Below are positions 33,301 through 45,984 of a stretch of DNA of 64,000 nt, piece after piece (the first letter of the stretch is position 1; each line of letters starts with the position of its first letter). Both the position numbers and the translations under genes were made by a program. The notes beneath the pieces are model-generated. The model was not told the DNA's origin. It was given only the letters and a program-made list of their open reading frames with translations, and did no database searches. The DNA comes from Epiperipatus broadwayi. Taxonomy: Eukaryota > Onychophora > Udeonychophora > Euonychophora > Peripatidae. The stretch lies in assembly GCA_028023455.1 (NCBI GenBank), contig JAQFVV010000023.1, positions 682,001 to 746,000 of the forward strand, in the 5' to 3' direction.

Positions 33301-35793
33301 TAAACCATGAGAAATCTAGGAAATTGTATTTTTATCCTCAAGTTAAAAAATAAATAAAATTTATAAAGAAACTAAATATAAGGTAGTTAATGCATGAACT
33401 TTGAAGAATACCTTTTTGTGCTAACCCAATCATCATCATCTAAATGCCTGTACACCAAATGTAAACCCCCTATCCCATATAGCTGTTATGCACAAATCTA
33501 GCTCAGGAAGCAAGAACTCTAATTTATTACTGTGAGCAAGAGGGAAATAAATAAATAAATTAGTTTATTATAAATAATCTTAAGCAATTCATGGACCGCC
33601 CCTACTTATAAATAACTAGTTTTACTGGGATCATCAAGGGAAAAAAACTAAATCCTAAAATATAAGCTGTCATGATATAAGGTCACGCACACACAACACT
33701 TCATGAAACAGGAATTAGATAGAATAAAGTAATTAAGACTAGAAAGAATATTTTTTAAAAAACAATTCTTTAATATCTAATTAATAACAACAAAAAAAAT
33801 GACATAGTAGATAATTCCAAACATCCATTTCACCAAAAAAGATACACTTTTATAAAATTACATTAACCAACCAATTAATTTTTATTCATAGATTAACTTT
33901 AAATTCATTAGGTTCTTTAAACTTATTACATTTATGAAACAAAAAAAAATTTTATTAATAAAAAAAAATAGTATGCACACATAATATAAAAAAATAATAC
34001 TTATAGCCATGGCTCTCTTGTCTATAAAGGCCTTTCCAATTGACATTGCAGTTTTTCCTAATGAATTTTCTTCTTCAAAGCTTCTACACATGGGCCTGAT
34101 TAAATTTGTCCTTTCTGGAGTCTGTAGCAATTCCAGATGAATGAAAATAGCAATTTTTGTCCATTTGGTTTTCCTCCTGAATTTCCAGGTAAGACAGATG
34201 TTGACAGAATCTCACTGTGCTTGGTTGAAGGCAAGGCTGCAGACTGCTTAAAGGTTTTTTTTATCTTCTCTACATTTTCTTCCAATGAAGGTAGGTTACA
34301 TGGAAGAAGGTAAGACCTAGATTTTAGCTGAACTTAGCACATGGTTTTCATTGACAAACCATTTTTAGTGCTAAACTCATAGTAGGCTAAAAGCTTGATA
34401 CAAAAAAAACTATTTTATTCAATAGCTTGGTATCAGCTGGATTAAGCTTGGACTGTTCTCTCTTCAATAATTTCTTCTATCTTTTTCAGCAGCAGAATTA
34501 AGATTTGACTGCTCCCTTCAACAGTTATGTTAGCAATAACCTCTCTCCAGACACTTAGGTATAGTTACTAATTCACACCCCCAAATTTTTTTTTCAGAAC
34601 AATTTTTTCCACAAGCCAATTACAATGTGTCTCTTATATTATCATTTTCATGACAACCAATTAAATAAAATTTCATAACTACAATTATTCAGCTAATTAT
34701 CTCCATAATCACTGATTAAAAACAAGTTAAGAACAAGACTTTAACAACATAAAATTCTTGACATTCCTTTATAATTAAAAATCAAATCTTGCAAAAAAAA
34801 AAAAAAAAAGATAATCTGTTAACGGCATTGATTTGATTTTTTTTTTCATTTTGATTTGATTTTTTTTTTTTATTTTATTAAAGAGATAAAGAAAGGAAAA
34901 CAACTCTGATAAATTAAAATTTATAAAATTATTAAAATCCTATTTTTTCTCTTCCCTTTTTTTTTATTTTTTTATGTTTATTTTTTTTAAAAATACACTT
35001 AAATATATTTAAATGTTCGAGAATTTTTATACTATCATATGGGGATTTTATAATGATTGAATTAAATAATGATTCTTTAATAAAAATAGGTCTAAAAAAA
35101 TTTAAATATTATTTTCCCCCATTAATAAAATATTTTTTTTTAATTCTCAACCAGGGGAATAGCCAACTATCTATTTTTTTTTCTAGTACAGCTGCATAAC
35201 CAAATGGTTGCAATAGTGTATAATAGTTTAGGTTGTGTTGATAAACATTGATTAGATTAAATGTTATTTATTGAACTACAACTGTACAACACTTTTCAAC
35301 ACAGGCACATATATAACATAGACACTTTATTGTATGTATTAAATAAATAAAGATAAAATAATCAAAATTTTAAAAAATAATAAGTTAATAATACATTGAG
35401 GAAACACATTTATATATATTTTGCTGAGCGTGTGAAGCAATAAGAATGAAAAAAAATTACATATTTTTAAAATAAATAGCGAAATATCTGACCTTCTTTA
35501 GTATTAAATAACCTCTGGGCAATATTCTTTTATAAATAACTTTTTTCTTTATACAATGTGAGTTTAAATAAATTTATAATTACAACTTTAAATTATCGTA
35601 ATAGATTTCTAACTATAAGATCTTTCCATTGACTCGTAGATCGAAAGATTTCACGAGCACTAATGTGTAATAGGAATTGTGAACTTAATCAGTGAAGTAT
35701 TGAATAGTTTCATGCTTTTAGATCTAACTCCTTCAGCTTCACCTATTCATATAGAAAGTAGGTTGAAGTAAAGAGGGTGGGTCCCCCTCTTTT
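33301..35793. other. AT-rich stretch with one exon-like patch
   Basis: Mostly A/T homopolymer runs and low complexity, especially 34790-35160. The only non-AT-rich part is the patch at 34000-34310 (separate entry). Positions 35310-35430 resemble 58015-58135 weakly. Confidence 0.4.
34000..34310 (-). other. Unidentified exon-like patch
   Basis: About 300 bp near 40% G+C in much more AT-rich flanks. On the minus strand 34285-34100 is open for 61 codons (a hydrophilic start with EENVEKIKKTFKQS, then an STS...GNSGGKPNGQK stretch). An overlapping frame continues below 34130. No family was recognised and the frames do not join without a shift. It could be a decayed exon, a processed pseudogene or part of an unknown repeat. 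Confidence 0.25.
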
Positions 35794-35890
35794 CTTCCAA
35801 AGCGCTTGTGGTTAAGACCTGTAGAGGTCCCTACCTTCACATTTTCACGCGCATATTCTTGAGGTTTACAGCCATAGTAAATATTACTTA
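35794..35890 (+). repeat. Short dispersed repeat, copy 1 (tRNA-like head)
   Basis: It matches the reverse complement of 52932-53032. Shared runs are CTTGTGGTTAA, CCTGTAGAGGTCCCTA, ACGCGCATATTC/ACACGCATATTC and AGTAAATATTACT. GTGGTTAAG followed by a GACCT...AGGTC hairpin resembles the D-arm and anticodon-arm region of a tRNA-derived SINE, but no B box is visible. About 100 bp is recognisable. Confidence 0.6.
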
Positions 35891-37642
35891 GTAATCAATG
35901 TGCATTTAAATAGATTTATAGAAACATATAGTAGTTTTGTTAAGAAATTAGGATCTCTAATTAATTAAACTTTTAGTACGATATTCAGAAAATATTTTGC
36001 TACACAAAATACTATATATAAAATTCAGAGAAAATAATAAAGGAAGAATAAAATGTATGCACTTTCAACATAAACCAAAGAAATAATTACACAAAATACT
36101 GCACATAAAATCCAGAGAGAATAATAATAAAAGAAAAATCGTTATGTGCTTTCAACCTAAACCAAGAAATTTTATTCACCCTATGACCAGTTTCTCTGAC
36201 TATAATCGAATCAACTATATTACAGATATTTTTTGTTATCATAGTGAATGTATGCTCTTTTAAAGCTTAAAATGTAAGGTAAGATGCTGCCCTCTCTAGA
36301 ATTATTTTACAAGTAAAAAAATCAATAATATTTAAATTTAAAGCTGTAACAATGGGAGGTGGACTTTCCAAGGCAATGATTGATTATTTATCATTTTGAA
36401 CAAAAGGGAGCACTTGTCAACAATTTTGACAACTCCAAGTTCTTTGTTTTAATTTTCAAAACAAAAATGAATGTTTTAGAGTATTTTTTTAGTATTTTTT
36501 TAACATATTAGAAATTATTTTGATAAAATATGCTGAAAATATTATTATTTTAAAAGAATAGTTAAGATTTTAGTAAAAATTCTTTGCTTTTACACGAACA
36601 TAAATTGAGAAAGGAATCAATGATGTAGGTCGCATTTTCTTATAGGTTACAAAACATTCGTTTTAGATTTTCTGCTATTGATTATTTTTATAATTATAAA
36701 TAGAAATGTATTTTTTTAAAAAAACTTTTATTCACTTTAATAATCTGACAAATTATTAATTTGCTTTTTAGAAAGTAAACTAAAATGAATATAATATTAA
36801 AAGACAATTATATTTTTACTGCTGATTTTGTAATTCACCAGTCAAAAGTTTAGAGCTTTAACTCACTCAGCCAATATGAATTCTTACCAATGGAAAGGTT
36901 AAAATATATAATCATTTATGGTACTTCAAGATAAAACTATGGCTACTAGCATATTGTAAAATTTATTTACTAATTTTACTTTTTTCTTTTAATGTAATTG
37001 CATACAGTGCTCAGAGAAAAAAAAATGGCGGCTTGAATATAGTAAAATTTGCAAATTTTAATGAGTTTGTTTTTACTTAATTTTTTTTTTGTTTATATTT
37101 TTCTTTGGATAACTTACAATTGAATTATTGTGGAATACATTAGACAGACATCTTGATTTACATGGCACTTATGAATTAAAAATATTTGTAAGATTAGATA
37201 AATAAATAATTTTGACATATTTATTCAAAATCTAGTATATATATGTTATCTATTTATATTTGCCTATATGGACCATGAAGCTATGAATTATGCTGAATCA
37301 AACTATATGACTTCAATTATATATTAACCAAAAAAAAAATAATGCAAATAAACAAAAAAAAAAAAAAATCTAAGCAAACAAATAAGAAAAAAAAACTGAA
37401 ATTCATAAACTTATTAAATTTTACAAACCTCAATATGGCAAGTCATTTTTTTCCTTGCTAAATATAACATTCTCAAATATCAAACATGAATTTTTTAATC
37501 TTATTTTCTTCATGATTTAAATAATCACCAGCAAAGTTGCAAGTACATATACAATTTGTTTTCTTCCAGTTATTTTTTTTTTTAAATAACTTTTATATAT
37601 AGTATGTATTAGCATATCTTTAATAAAATATATTGTACTACA
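35891..37642. other. AT-rich non-coding stretch
   Basis: No gene seen. Two near repeats of AGAGA.AATAATA with CACAAAATACT are adjacent at 36001-36130. The rest is A/T-rich low complexity. Confidence 0.4.
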
Positions 37643-38230
37643 ATGAGCAATCAAAAAAGCCAAAAAGTATTATCAAGTAAAAAAAAAAAAATTGTTCATT
37701 TAATAAGAAAAAGTAAAAAGTCATATCCTGAAATTGAAAAGAATGAGTCATCAATCAGAGAAATTATAAAAAGAAGCAGATCTGTGTCACTGCTGTTTGT
37801 GCCCCTGAAACAGCTAAGTTGTAGCTAAAGTAAAGAATATTTTTTGGTTAAAATGTAAAAAGCCTTAAATCTATGATTAAATTAAATGAATCCTAAGAAT
37901 GTTCCAATTGCCAGTCTTGTATTGTGTCAGAAATTCTTAAGTTTTTATGAAAAATTTAGCCAAGAATCTGGATCACACAATTCCAAGCAATTCATTGCAA
38001 ATAGGGAATGATTGTATATACTCTAAAACCATTAGTCTTTAAAATATTAAAACAATTGATGAAGCTGTATCTGCCCATAATGAAGCTGTCACTATATTTT
38101 CATTAGAATTTTTAAAAATTATTAAAGAAAAAAAAAAGTTTGGAACATGTATTTAATTATAATGAAACAGAATTGGGAATTATTATACACACAACACAGT
38201 TACTATAAATAAAATTTCAAATATATAGGA
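37643..38230 (+). pseudogene. Tigger/pogo transposase fossil (N-terminal part)
   Basis: It opens with an ATG and a 61-codon frame whose HLIRKSKKSYPEIEK and ESSIREIIKRS segments match the first CENP-B-like helix-turn-helix of Tigger/pogo transposases. Further pieces follow in other frames: KALNL (near 37860), the FYEKFSQESGS segment (near 37936), IDEAVSAHNEAV (near 38056) and FNYNETELG (near 38152). The last stands where family members have FN.DETGLF with the first catalytic Asp; here that residue reads Asn-Glu-Thr with the Asp changed. The remaining catalytic domain is missing. Stops and frameshifts make it dead. Confidence 0.75.
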
Positions 38231-38269
38231 AATCCTAGAATTCATAACTAAGAAATGAATAATATTGCC

Positions 38270-40005
38270 TTAAAGTTAAATAGCAAATTTGCACACAAAC
38301 TAGTGTTTCTAACCTCCAAACAAGACATAAAAATTTCCCATCCCTCTGAAGCCAGTAGTGTTGTAAATTTAACTATTATTATCCTGCCTTCTAACACATC
38401 AAAATGTTATTAGAACTTGGACTAAGATTCATGGGAAGGAAATGAAATGATCCAATGGTAGAATCATTGTGAAGTAGAGGCCAAATTGGAAGATAATCCA
38501 AACAGAGAGAACGTCATTAGTCTAATTGCCAAAGCTAGTTGATACAAGCCTATCAAAACAAACAATTGTAACTAGATGAGAGAACCTAAATGTCACCAGG
38601 CAGGTTTCAGTCATATAATAATACAATCTGCTTAAAAGAAGCTAAGGGAAATAGGTTTGCCTTACTCAATAAAGAAATCTACCTAAAAGAAATGGAAACC
38701 AAAATAAAAAAATTAAAATTTAATTTGATACCATATTTTAATATAAAATGAAGTAAGGATAAATTTATTTTGGAGATCTTGAGATAACACTGTAACAAGG
38801 CATTCACTAAGGGTGAGTATTACAAGATATATCCATCGACAGCCATTCCACCATGAATGTTTGCAAATATCAAACTACATAAGCCAGACACACTAAGACT
38901 GATGATAGATTTCAGCAGAGTCAATACAGTGAAAATAATTAATCAATGGCTCCCCGACCAATTGGTTTAGAGTTCATTCCCATTAAATCATGACTGGAAT
39001 ATGTTAACAAAATTAAAAATGTGCAAATAGAAAATCATCATAGATTAGCATCCCTTGACATAGTGGAATTATATGGATCAATAAATAGGAAACAATCCAT
39101 TAATATTATAAAATCAGCACTCATAGCTTCTTAATATACTCAGAAGCGAATTAATTTCATTATAGATTGCTTAAACTACATTGACCAAAACATCATGGCC
39201 TTCTTCAATGGACTATATCAGGGGTGTCCAACAAGTGGATCGTGATCCACCGGTCGATCGCAAAGCCATTTTTCGTCGATCGCGAGGTCAATCTGTCAAG
39301 AGCTGTCGGGTAACGAGTGAAACAAATTTAGTCAAAATTTTCAAGTTCTTTTGTTATTTTTGTTTTTGTTCTAAATTTTTTTTAATTCTAGATAGGTGAA
39401 CTCCACAAGGTTGTATCATTATTTAAAATAATATTTTTAATCTTGACATAATATAGCTAATTTGAATTAATAAATATTGTTAATAATTACTTATGTTGCT
39501 TTAATTCCCCCACATGAGTTTTTTGGCCCGTTGAATAATTGTTATTTTTTACTAGATAGATATATAAAAATAGTATGTATTTCATATCTCCCTCCACTTA
39601 GACTATGCCTATGACAAGTCGATCGTCTATGACTACAAGTCGATCATGTATGACAACAAGTTGATCGCAAAACATTTTAAAGATAAAAAAGTAGATCTTA
39701 TGAACACAAAAGTTGGCCACCCCGGGACTATATTATAAAATGGAAAATAGATGGTCAATGGACTTACCAATAAGTGGAATCATATCTAGCTTATTAATCA
39801 ATAATATTGTAATGACATTTCTCCTCAAATACATTTAAAACATACCTAATCTAATATATACAAGATATGTCGATGACATCTTCATATATGCCTCAGAGCA
39901 GCAAATTAACAAAATTAAAGCTGAGCTAGAAATTAAATCTACATTGGCATGGACAATAGAACGCAAAGCCGAGCAAAAAGGAATAAAATACCTCCATAAA
40001 TACTG
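38270..40005 (+). pseudogene. Penelope-like element reverse transcriptase fossil
   Basis: Fragments in order suit a Penelope-like element. They start with FAHKLVFLTSK (near 38287) and VVNLT (38353), then VEAKLEDNPNRENVISLI (near 38477). HHRLASLDIVELYGSI (39035-39082) carries the motif-A Asp, and NYIDQNIMAFFNGLY (near 39175) is interrupted by a MITE. The frame resumes with YKMENRWSMDLPISGIISS and then RYVDDIFIYA (39862-39891), which keeps the catalytic YVDD, and WTIERKAEQKGIKYL. Penelope-like enzymes are related to telomerase and prime at exposed 3' ends. Stops before 39000 and the MITE inactivate it. The C-terminal nuclease part resumes at 42059. Confidence 0.75.
39219..39725. mobile_element. 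hAT non-autonomous transposon, 507 bp
   Basis: The ends are imperfect inverted repeats, CAGGGGTGTCCAACAAG on the left and, read from the right, CCGGGGTGGCCAACTTT. The 8 bp word GACTATAT flanks both sides (39211-39218 and 39726-39733). It splits the reverse transcriptase frame of the Penelope-like fossil between Leu-Tyr and Tyr-Lys codons, which confirms the ends. The interior near both ends repeats GTCGATCG-like words (39252-39284 and 39617-39668), unusually CpG-rich for this window. These may be transposase-binding repeats. No transposase. Confidence 0.92.
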
Positions 40006-42058
40006 TACCAGCATACATTACTCTCACATACATATAATCAACATATGTATACATTATATTTTTATTTCTATTATATTTATGAAAATAAATATGTAACATA
40101 ATAAAATAGTATTTTTCATTCTTTAAAATGAAAAACCATTGTTGAAATACTAATTCATTAATAGAGACAATTGACAAGTTGATGACCTCTAAGTTCACAT
40201 GCAATTTAGCGAATTAAAGGGAATGAAATTAACTCAATGATTTAATATAGAATGGTAATATCACAATACATATGATATACTTTAGCAAGCTCATGCAACT
40301 ATAAACAGAAAAAAATCAAATAATTTATTGGAAGATTAAAGATTTGATCTTTTCAGCAATATCCTCACAAGGATTTATACTGTGTTCGATATAAAAGAAT
40401 AGTGTATAGGATAAAATCTATATTTTTGAATGATTTAATAAGAAAGCTTATTAGAAAAAATTTCTAATATTTCTTAAAGAAAAGTAATTTCTAAATTACT
40501 TAATTTGAATAGAATTTTTGTATTCCATAAAGATCGTTTTAGTTGGAGTTCTAAATATAAAAATCGTTTTAAAAAGAATGTTTTACAAAAACTTCAAGTA
40601 AATTAAATTAATGAACTTTACAGTATAAGAAAAATGCAAAGTGAATAGAACACCAGTTTTATTGTTGGATATATAAAATGCGCTTGTCTAGTCAAATATA
40701 TATATGTGAATAATAACTTTTGCCAAATGCCTTTAAAATTATATATATAAGCTATATCTTCGAAATGAAATTATAATTGCTAATAAAAGAAGTTTATAAA
40801 AGAAGATGCTATCTATATGCAAGGAGAAAACTAAACATCAACTTGAGATCTCATATTATTTTCTTCAATACATAACAACTAAGGAATTAAGAATTGTATC
40901 TTCGAAGGATTTTCATTCATGAATTCCAGGAACATCTAGAACTATTATTGCATTAACTTTGATAAGTATCATTTAATTTTTAAAAATTATAATTGGTGAA
41001 CATTAATCTCATTTCCTTTATCATTGAATTCATTTCATTAAAGAAATGAATAATAAAAGAAGATTAATAATTTAAAATATTTTTATTTTTTTACATTTAA
41101 TAAAAATTTAAATATGGGATAAGAATTAACATGGGAAAGGTATATAAATATATTAAACGGATAGAGTGAATTTAGAGGTAAGAAATTAAATTATTCTTCA
41201 ATTTACATTTTTTTTTTTTTTTATGACATGACACTACTTTGTTTGTACTAATTCAAATAGTCTAATAACCATTATTTATTATAGTTGGATAAATGATTAA
41301 CATTAGTATTATATATATTTATATATAATTTTTTATTAATGATCAATAATTATATATAATCATTTTAACGGATGAAAACATTATATACAAACAATTAGAT
41401 TATTATTTGTATAATCTAATTATTATATGATAGTTTTAATATAGTAATCTTAATATTTAGATATATATACTTTATATAAGTTATTAAATTATGTAGTGTT
41501 ATAAATTAAAAAATATATCTACAATGGGTAAATAGAATATATTTATATTTTAAATATAAGATAGTAGATATATAAATAATTCTTATATATTATAAAGTTT
41601 AAATTATTTATTTGTTAAATAAATAATTATTATGTTTTATAATAAACTAAATGAAGTCTTTATTTTATTTATTTATTTGATTTTATAAGATAAGATCAAA
41701 CATTTAATATATAATCTTTATTGATTATTATATTAACTTCATGAACCCATTTTAAAGAATTAATGAGATTTATTATTATTACTCTAGTATATTGATAGGA
41801 ATCCCTGAAGAGAGTCAATTGTTAAACTTCCCTGAGTTTGAAATCTGAGCATAATGGTTAAATCAGTTAAGGTGAAGATTGGTTTGATGTGGTTTAAATA
41901 TAATTTATATTAATAATAAATTATTTATTTGGAACAGATAATTATTTATTTGGAACAGATATAATTTTATATTAAAATTAAATCACATCATTCATGGCAA
42001 CCTATATGAAGACCTTAAATCTAATTATAGTGAGATGTGACTGCCTTAACTTATCTCA
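40006..42058. other. AT-rich insertion between the two halves of the Penelope-like fossil
   Basis: About 2 kb of very AT-rich sequence separates the reverse transcriptase and nuclease pieces and has no coding motif. Near its end, 41860-42040 has a partly palindromic structure: TTAAGGT...GATGTGGTTTAA against TTAAATCACATC...GACCTTAA. A tandem duplication of TTATTTATTTGGAACAGATA (41922-41961) sits at its centre. It is probably one or more nested insertions whose ends are lost. Confidence 0.4.
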
Positions 42059-42790
42059 TTGAGAGAGTGCATACCGTTACAATACGTAGAGGGAGAAGTC
42101 TCAAACTATAAAATGGTTATCAAACCAATTGAAATTGGAGGCTATAAGCGTCTGGATTGCATCATATCCAAAATACACAAATATGCTGGAATAACAACAT
42201 TTCTCCACAGAAACCTTTATTTGTGCAAACTACAAGGGAAGCAAAAGACCAACATAGAGAAATACATAAGTGACATATGATGTGTGGGGTTCAAATATAG
42301 CACACTGGCTAACATCACCAACAATGTCTATAACAAAATCAGAGCCTCCAATTGTTGACAAGCCTTATACTACTTCCATATATCCCAAAAACAGCCAAAA
42401 ATATTACCAAAATTTGTTATGAATTCATTGAATAAGCTTTCGCACACCTCCCTCAATAAATAGACTAATAAACAACTCTAAAGACAAATTCACCACAGAA
42501 CAAATGCCCACACAGTCTACAAGATCGCATATACCCAAGTTAGATGCAACAGTCTATTAGGGAGAATCACACGCCAGTTCACTACAAGACTATCACACCA
42601 ATACCTATGTAAAAAGGCCAGAAGCAATCCAGAATACCAATCCATATTCCTCCAATATCAAAATATACTTGATCATGCATTAGAAAGAGCACAAAGTGCA
42701 AGATTAAAGAGGCATGGCACATTGACAATGACTCCAACTCTATTAATAAAAAAAAATCCTGTTTCCCCCTTTCAAAAACATGGGCTAGTT
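42059..42790 (+). pseudogene. Penelope-like element C-terminal region with GIY-YIG-like motif
   Basis: An open frame at 42059-42280 starts CIPLQYVEGEV and is followed, across stops, by VYNKIRAS. AHTVYKIAYTQVRCNSLLGR and ITRQFTTRLSHQY follow at about 42503-42600. The spacing VYKI...C..CN...GR.TRQ..TRL is the GIY-YIG endonuclease arrangement used by Penelope-like elements to nick target DNA. The usual YIG triplet reads differently here (SLLGR). Later pieces LDHALERAQSARLKR extend to about 42700. It probably belongs with the reverse transcriptase at 38270-40005 because orientation and order agree, but a separate copy is possible. Stops make it inactive. Confidence 0.6.
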
Positions 42791-42899
42791 AATCCATTGA
42801 ACTCATATGAATAAATTTAAATAAATGTCCACTACATTTATATACACGATCTCCCTATATATGATTCAATTCTATGAATATGATACCAAGATGGAAATA

Positions 42900-44509
42900 C
42901 ACCTGGATCTCATTTTATCAGGATTTTTTTAATGCGATTTTGAAGTTATGCGATTCATGTTTCTTCTTAATATCTTTTTATGTGGTTTTCTTTTATGCGA
43001 TAAAGAAGTTCATATTTCACTATATTTATTAGATATCAAGAAATATAAATTATTAATAACTTATTTTGACTTGAAATACTTTTTTTCAAAAATATAATGT
43101 TATACTAGCAGCTAACGTGAATATGGCCTGAAGCTTGTTAAACATTCTATTTATACTTACGAGTATAAAATATTGCAATAAATATTCAAAAATTTTAAAC
43201 TTTTAAAACATATTACATTACATATAACAGAAATAAATAAATAATCTTTTAGATTTTAAAAATAATCAGATATAACAAAGATTTTATTGATTTTTGTAAC
43301 TGCAAATAATCTTTCTAAAAATGATAATGTATAATCTTTTTGTTTGGAATGCGATCTCTTTTTTTTTAATATTCATAGAAACAAAATGTGAACATTTAAA
43401 ATCTATTTCAGTATTAAACAAAAATATCTATCAAATGAAGTCAAATTTATTATTTTCTGATAAGTAATAATCATTTAATCATATATTTTATGTTGATGTA
43501 TGAGACAAAGAAAAAGGTAAGAAAATGCTGAAATCTGAGTTTGCTACAATGAACAAGCTCTTAAATTCCAATGAGTGTACGCCTATGTTATGTATGTGTA
43601 TGTTTATATTTTCTTTTATACATATATACATGGAGAAACTTTTAGACAAAAAAGTTATAACTTTTATTTTCTACTTAAAAATAAAGTATCTTAAAAATGT
43701 GTTTATATATTTTTTTATATACATATATATATGGAGAAACTTTTAGACAGAAAAAAGTTACAAGTAAAAATATTTAAGATCTTTTAATTTCTACTTAAAA
43801 AGAATTTATCTTTAAAAGTTTTTAAATATTTTTACTTGTAACTTTTTTGTCTAAAAGTTTCTCCATGTATATACGTGTATAAAAGAAATTTAACTGTTAG
43901 TCATTAACACACTCGTAGAAACGTATTATATATCTATAAAGTTGAACTAGTGGAAGTGCATTCTCTAGCAGCTAGACATAGCAGTCTGGATGTCGCGAGC
44001 TTCATAAACAATAATTAAAATAATCATCTCAAAGTTTAATCACCGATTACATTGCCAATAGAAAACAATTAACACAGCACAAGAATGAAGTTGGCACTAA
44101 TTGTATTTCCTTTTGTGACAAATCTGATGTCTTACCAGTTTACAAACGAACTACATATTGTCAAATAATGATAATGATTAAAATATGTATGAAAAAATGT
44201 AAAATAAATTATACATAAAAACATATTGTTTTGAATAAAATTAAATAGGGTAGTTAATAAAAAAAGTTTGTCTTGTATCAATTTTTTTCAAATACTTGAA
44301 ATTTTTTATTAGTCATACTTTATTTCCTTTTTTTTTTTATGCGAATTTTAAAGAAATTTTTCCTTGTTGCTTTGCTTTTATGTGATTTCTGAAAATTACA
44401 GAACATATCCTCCATTTTTCAAGGTAAGTTTAAGTCTATTTTTGTGTGATTTTTTTTTAATGTAGGTTTTCTGTGGAACCTATCTACTGTATAAAACGAG
44501 ACCTAGGTG
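42900..44509. mobile_element. 1.6 kb Tigger-like non-autonomous element with TA target
   Basis: The left end CACCTGGATCTCATTTTAT and right end ATAAAACGAGACCTAGGTG are inverted repeats directly flanked by TA (42898-42899 and 44510-44511), as for Tc1/mariner and pogo elements. Subterminal TTTTATGCGA-like words recur near both ends (42930-43005 and 44337-44395). No transposase fragment was seen. The right 450 bp also occurs at 27405-27863. The Tigger transposase fossil at 37643 may represent the autonomous partner, but this is inference. Confidence 0.8.
43625..43883. repeat. Direct plus inverted repeat of about 60 bp
   Basis: ATGGAGAAACTTTTAGACA occurs at 43630 and 43731 in direct orientation and as its complement near 43850-43867. 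The second and third copies form a long hairpin with arms about 43718-43775 and 43824-43880. The set lies inside the 42900-44509 element and may be a nested foldback insertion. Confidence 0.75.
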
Positions 44510-44511
44510 TA

Positions 44512-45984
44512 TATATGTAAATGTGCTTTTTCAATTTATTATTAATATTATCATTATTTTTTAAAAATTTTGTTTTTATATTAAAAACTTAATTTATATA
44601 TTTATAGTTCACACCGTATTATACAATTATGATATAATAAGCAATACTTATTACATTATGACATAGCTTATCAATAAAACATGAGCTACTGTACATTATA
44701 TACAAGGGTAGCTTGAAATAAAGTGAAGCATAGTTCACAGCTTCACTGTAACTTGAGGGATCATGTTTGTCCTCCTCCTATTGGTAAAATAAATATATCT
44801 CGATATTTTGCTCCCAGATCTGAGGTTTCAATAGACCCATACATAAATATAAGTAAAACAGATTTAATAAAATCTTTCTTTTCATTACATAGCAATATTT
44901 CTTTTTACTATTAACTTATTTCTATCAAAAGCATTCCATCCAAATTTAAAGATATCTTTGATTTAGATAAATCTTCATAATATTATCTTGATGAAAAAAG
45001 ATCAATATTAAATGATGATAGAAAAGCTAACAAATCAATTCAAGAGATAGCTGTATTACTACTTACAATAGGTGACTTTATATATTGCTAATATTTATAT
45101 GCACATTATCAAGTCATAATATGCTAAAAATGTGTACCAAAAATGATTAGTAAAGTTAAATTATATCACTTCAAATACAATAAAAGATTGCTCAAGAATA
45201 ATGAATAAATCAGCTCAGTGTAACTGTTATACCCTAACAAAAATCGTAACTTATTATTGAAGATCCTATGAGTATCTTAATATTATTTTCTCCATCAGAT
45301 CAGCAAAATTATTACAAGAGTTGCCAAAATTAAGGCATGTATACTACCTACCTCACAAAAAAAATATTCAATAGCATCACTACTATTTGTCCAAGTCGAT
45401 ATATGTCAGTGAATGAGTCTTCTATATGTGTTTTTCTACTACTATAGTATATCCAGCTATTACTGCAATCAAATATACAAGAGACTAAATGCATTTTAAA
45501 ATACACTAATAAGAAACAATTCAAACTAATCATGTTGTTAGTGCCACACTGTGACATCATCGAATGATGTATTACCCTGATTATCATCTCTGATTTATTT
45601 TTTTTAATTCTATTTACCCTTATTCATTTTGCATTGGCAAACAATTTTAAAATTTTTTTTGCTTTACAATATTGACTCAATTGGTGATATAACATGCCTT
45701 TATGTCACTTCTTTCAAAATGGAACAATTTCTTTATCAAGCAATGTATGTACGCCACTGATTTACCATACTTATAAAAATTAAATTATTTATAGTCATTA
45801 CATGAAAAAAAAAAAGTCTCTAAATAGCCTATTACATTGCACAGTTTTCTCCAAAGAAGAATAACGAAAGAAAATGCATTACTCAGGAAGATAATTAACT
45901 GGAAAGAATTGTAAAGTTTTTCTTTATAGATTTATCCTTCTTCCACTAAAAAATAAGTAGATATATATTTGTAATTTTATATTT
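44512..45984. other. AT-rich non-coding stretch
   Basis: No gene or repeat was recognised. Two frames (44723-44914 plus strand and 45348-45587 minus strand) have no family motif. Confidence 0.4.

Noticed and set aside
39926-40204. 92-codon minus-strand frame
   Set aside because: It lies antisense to the Penelope-like fossil and its AT-rich neighbour and has no motif.
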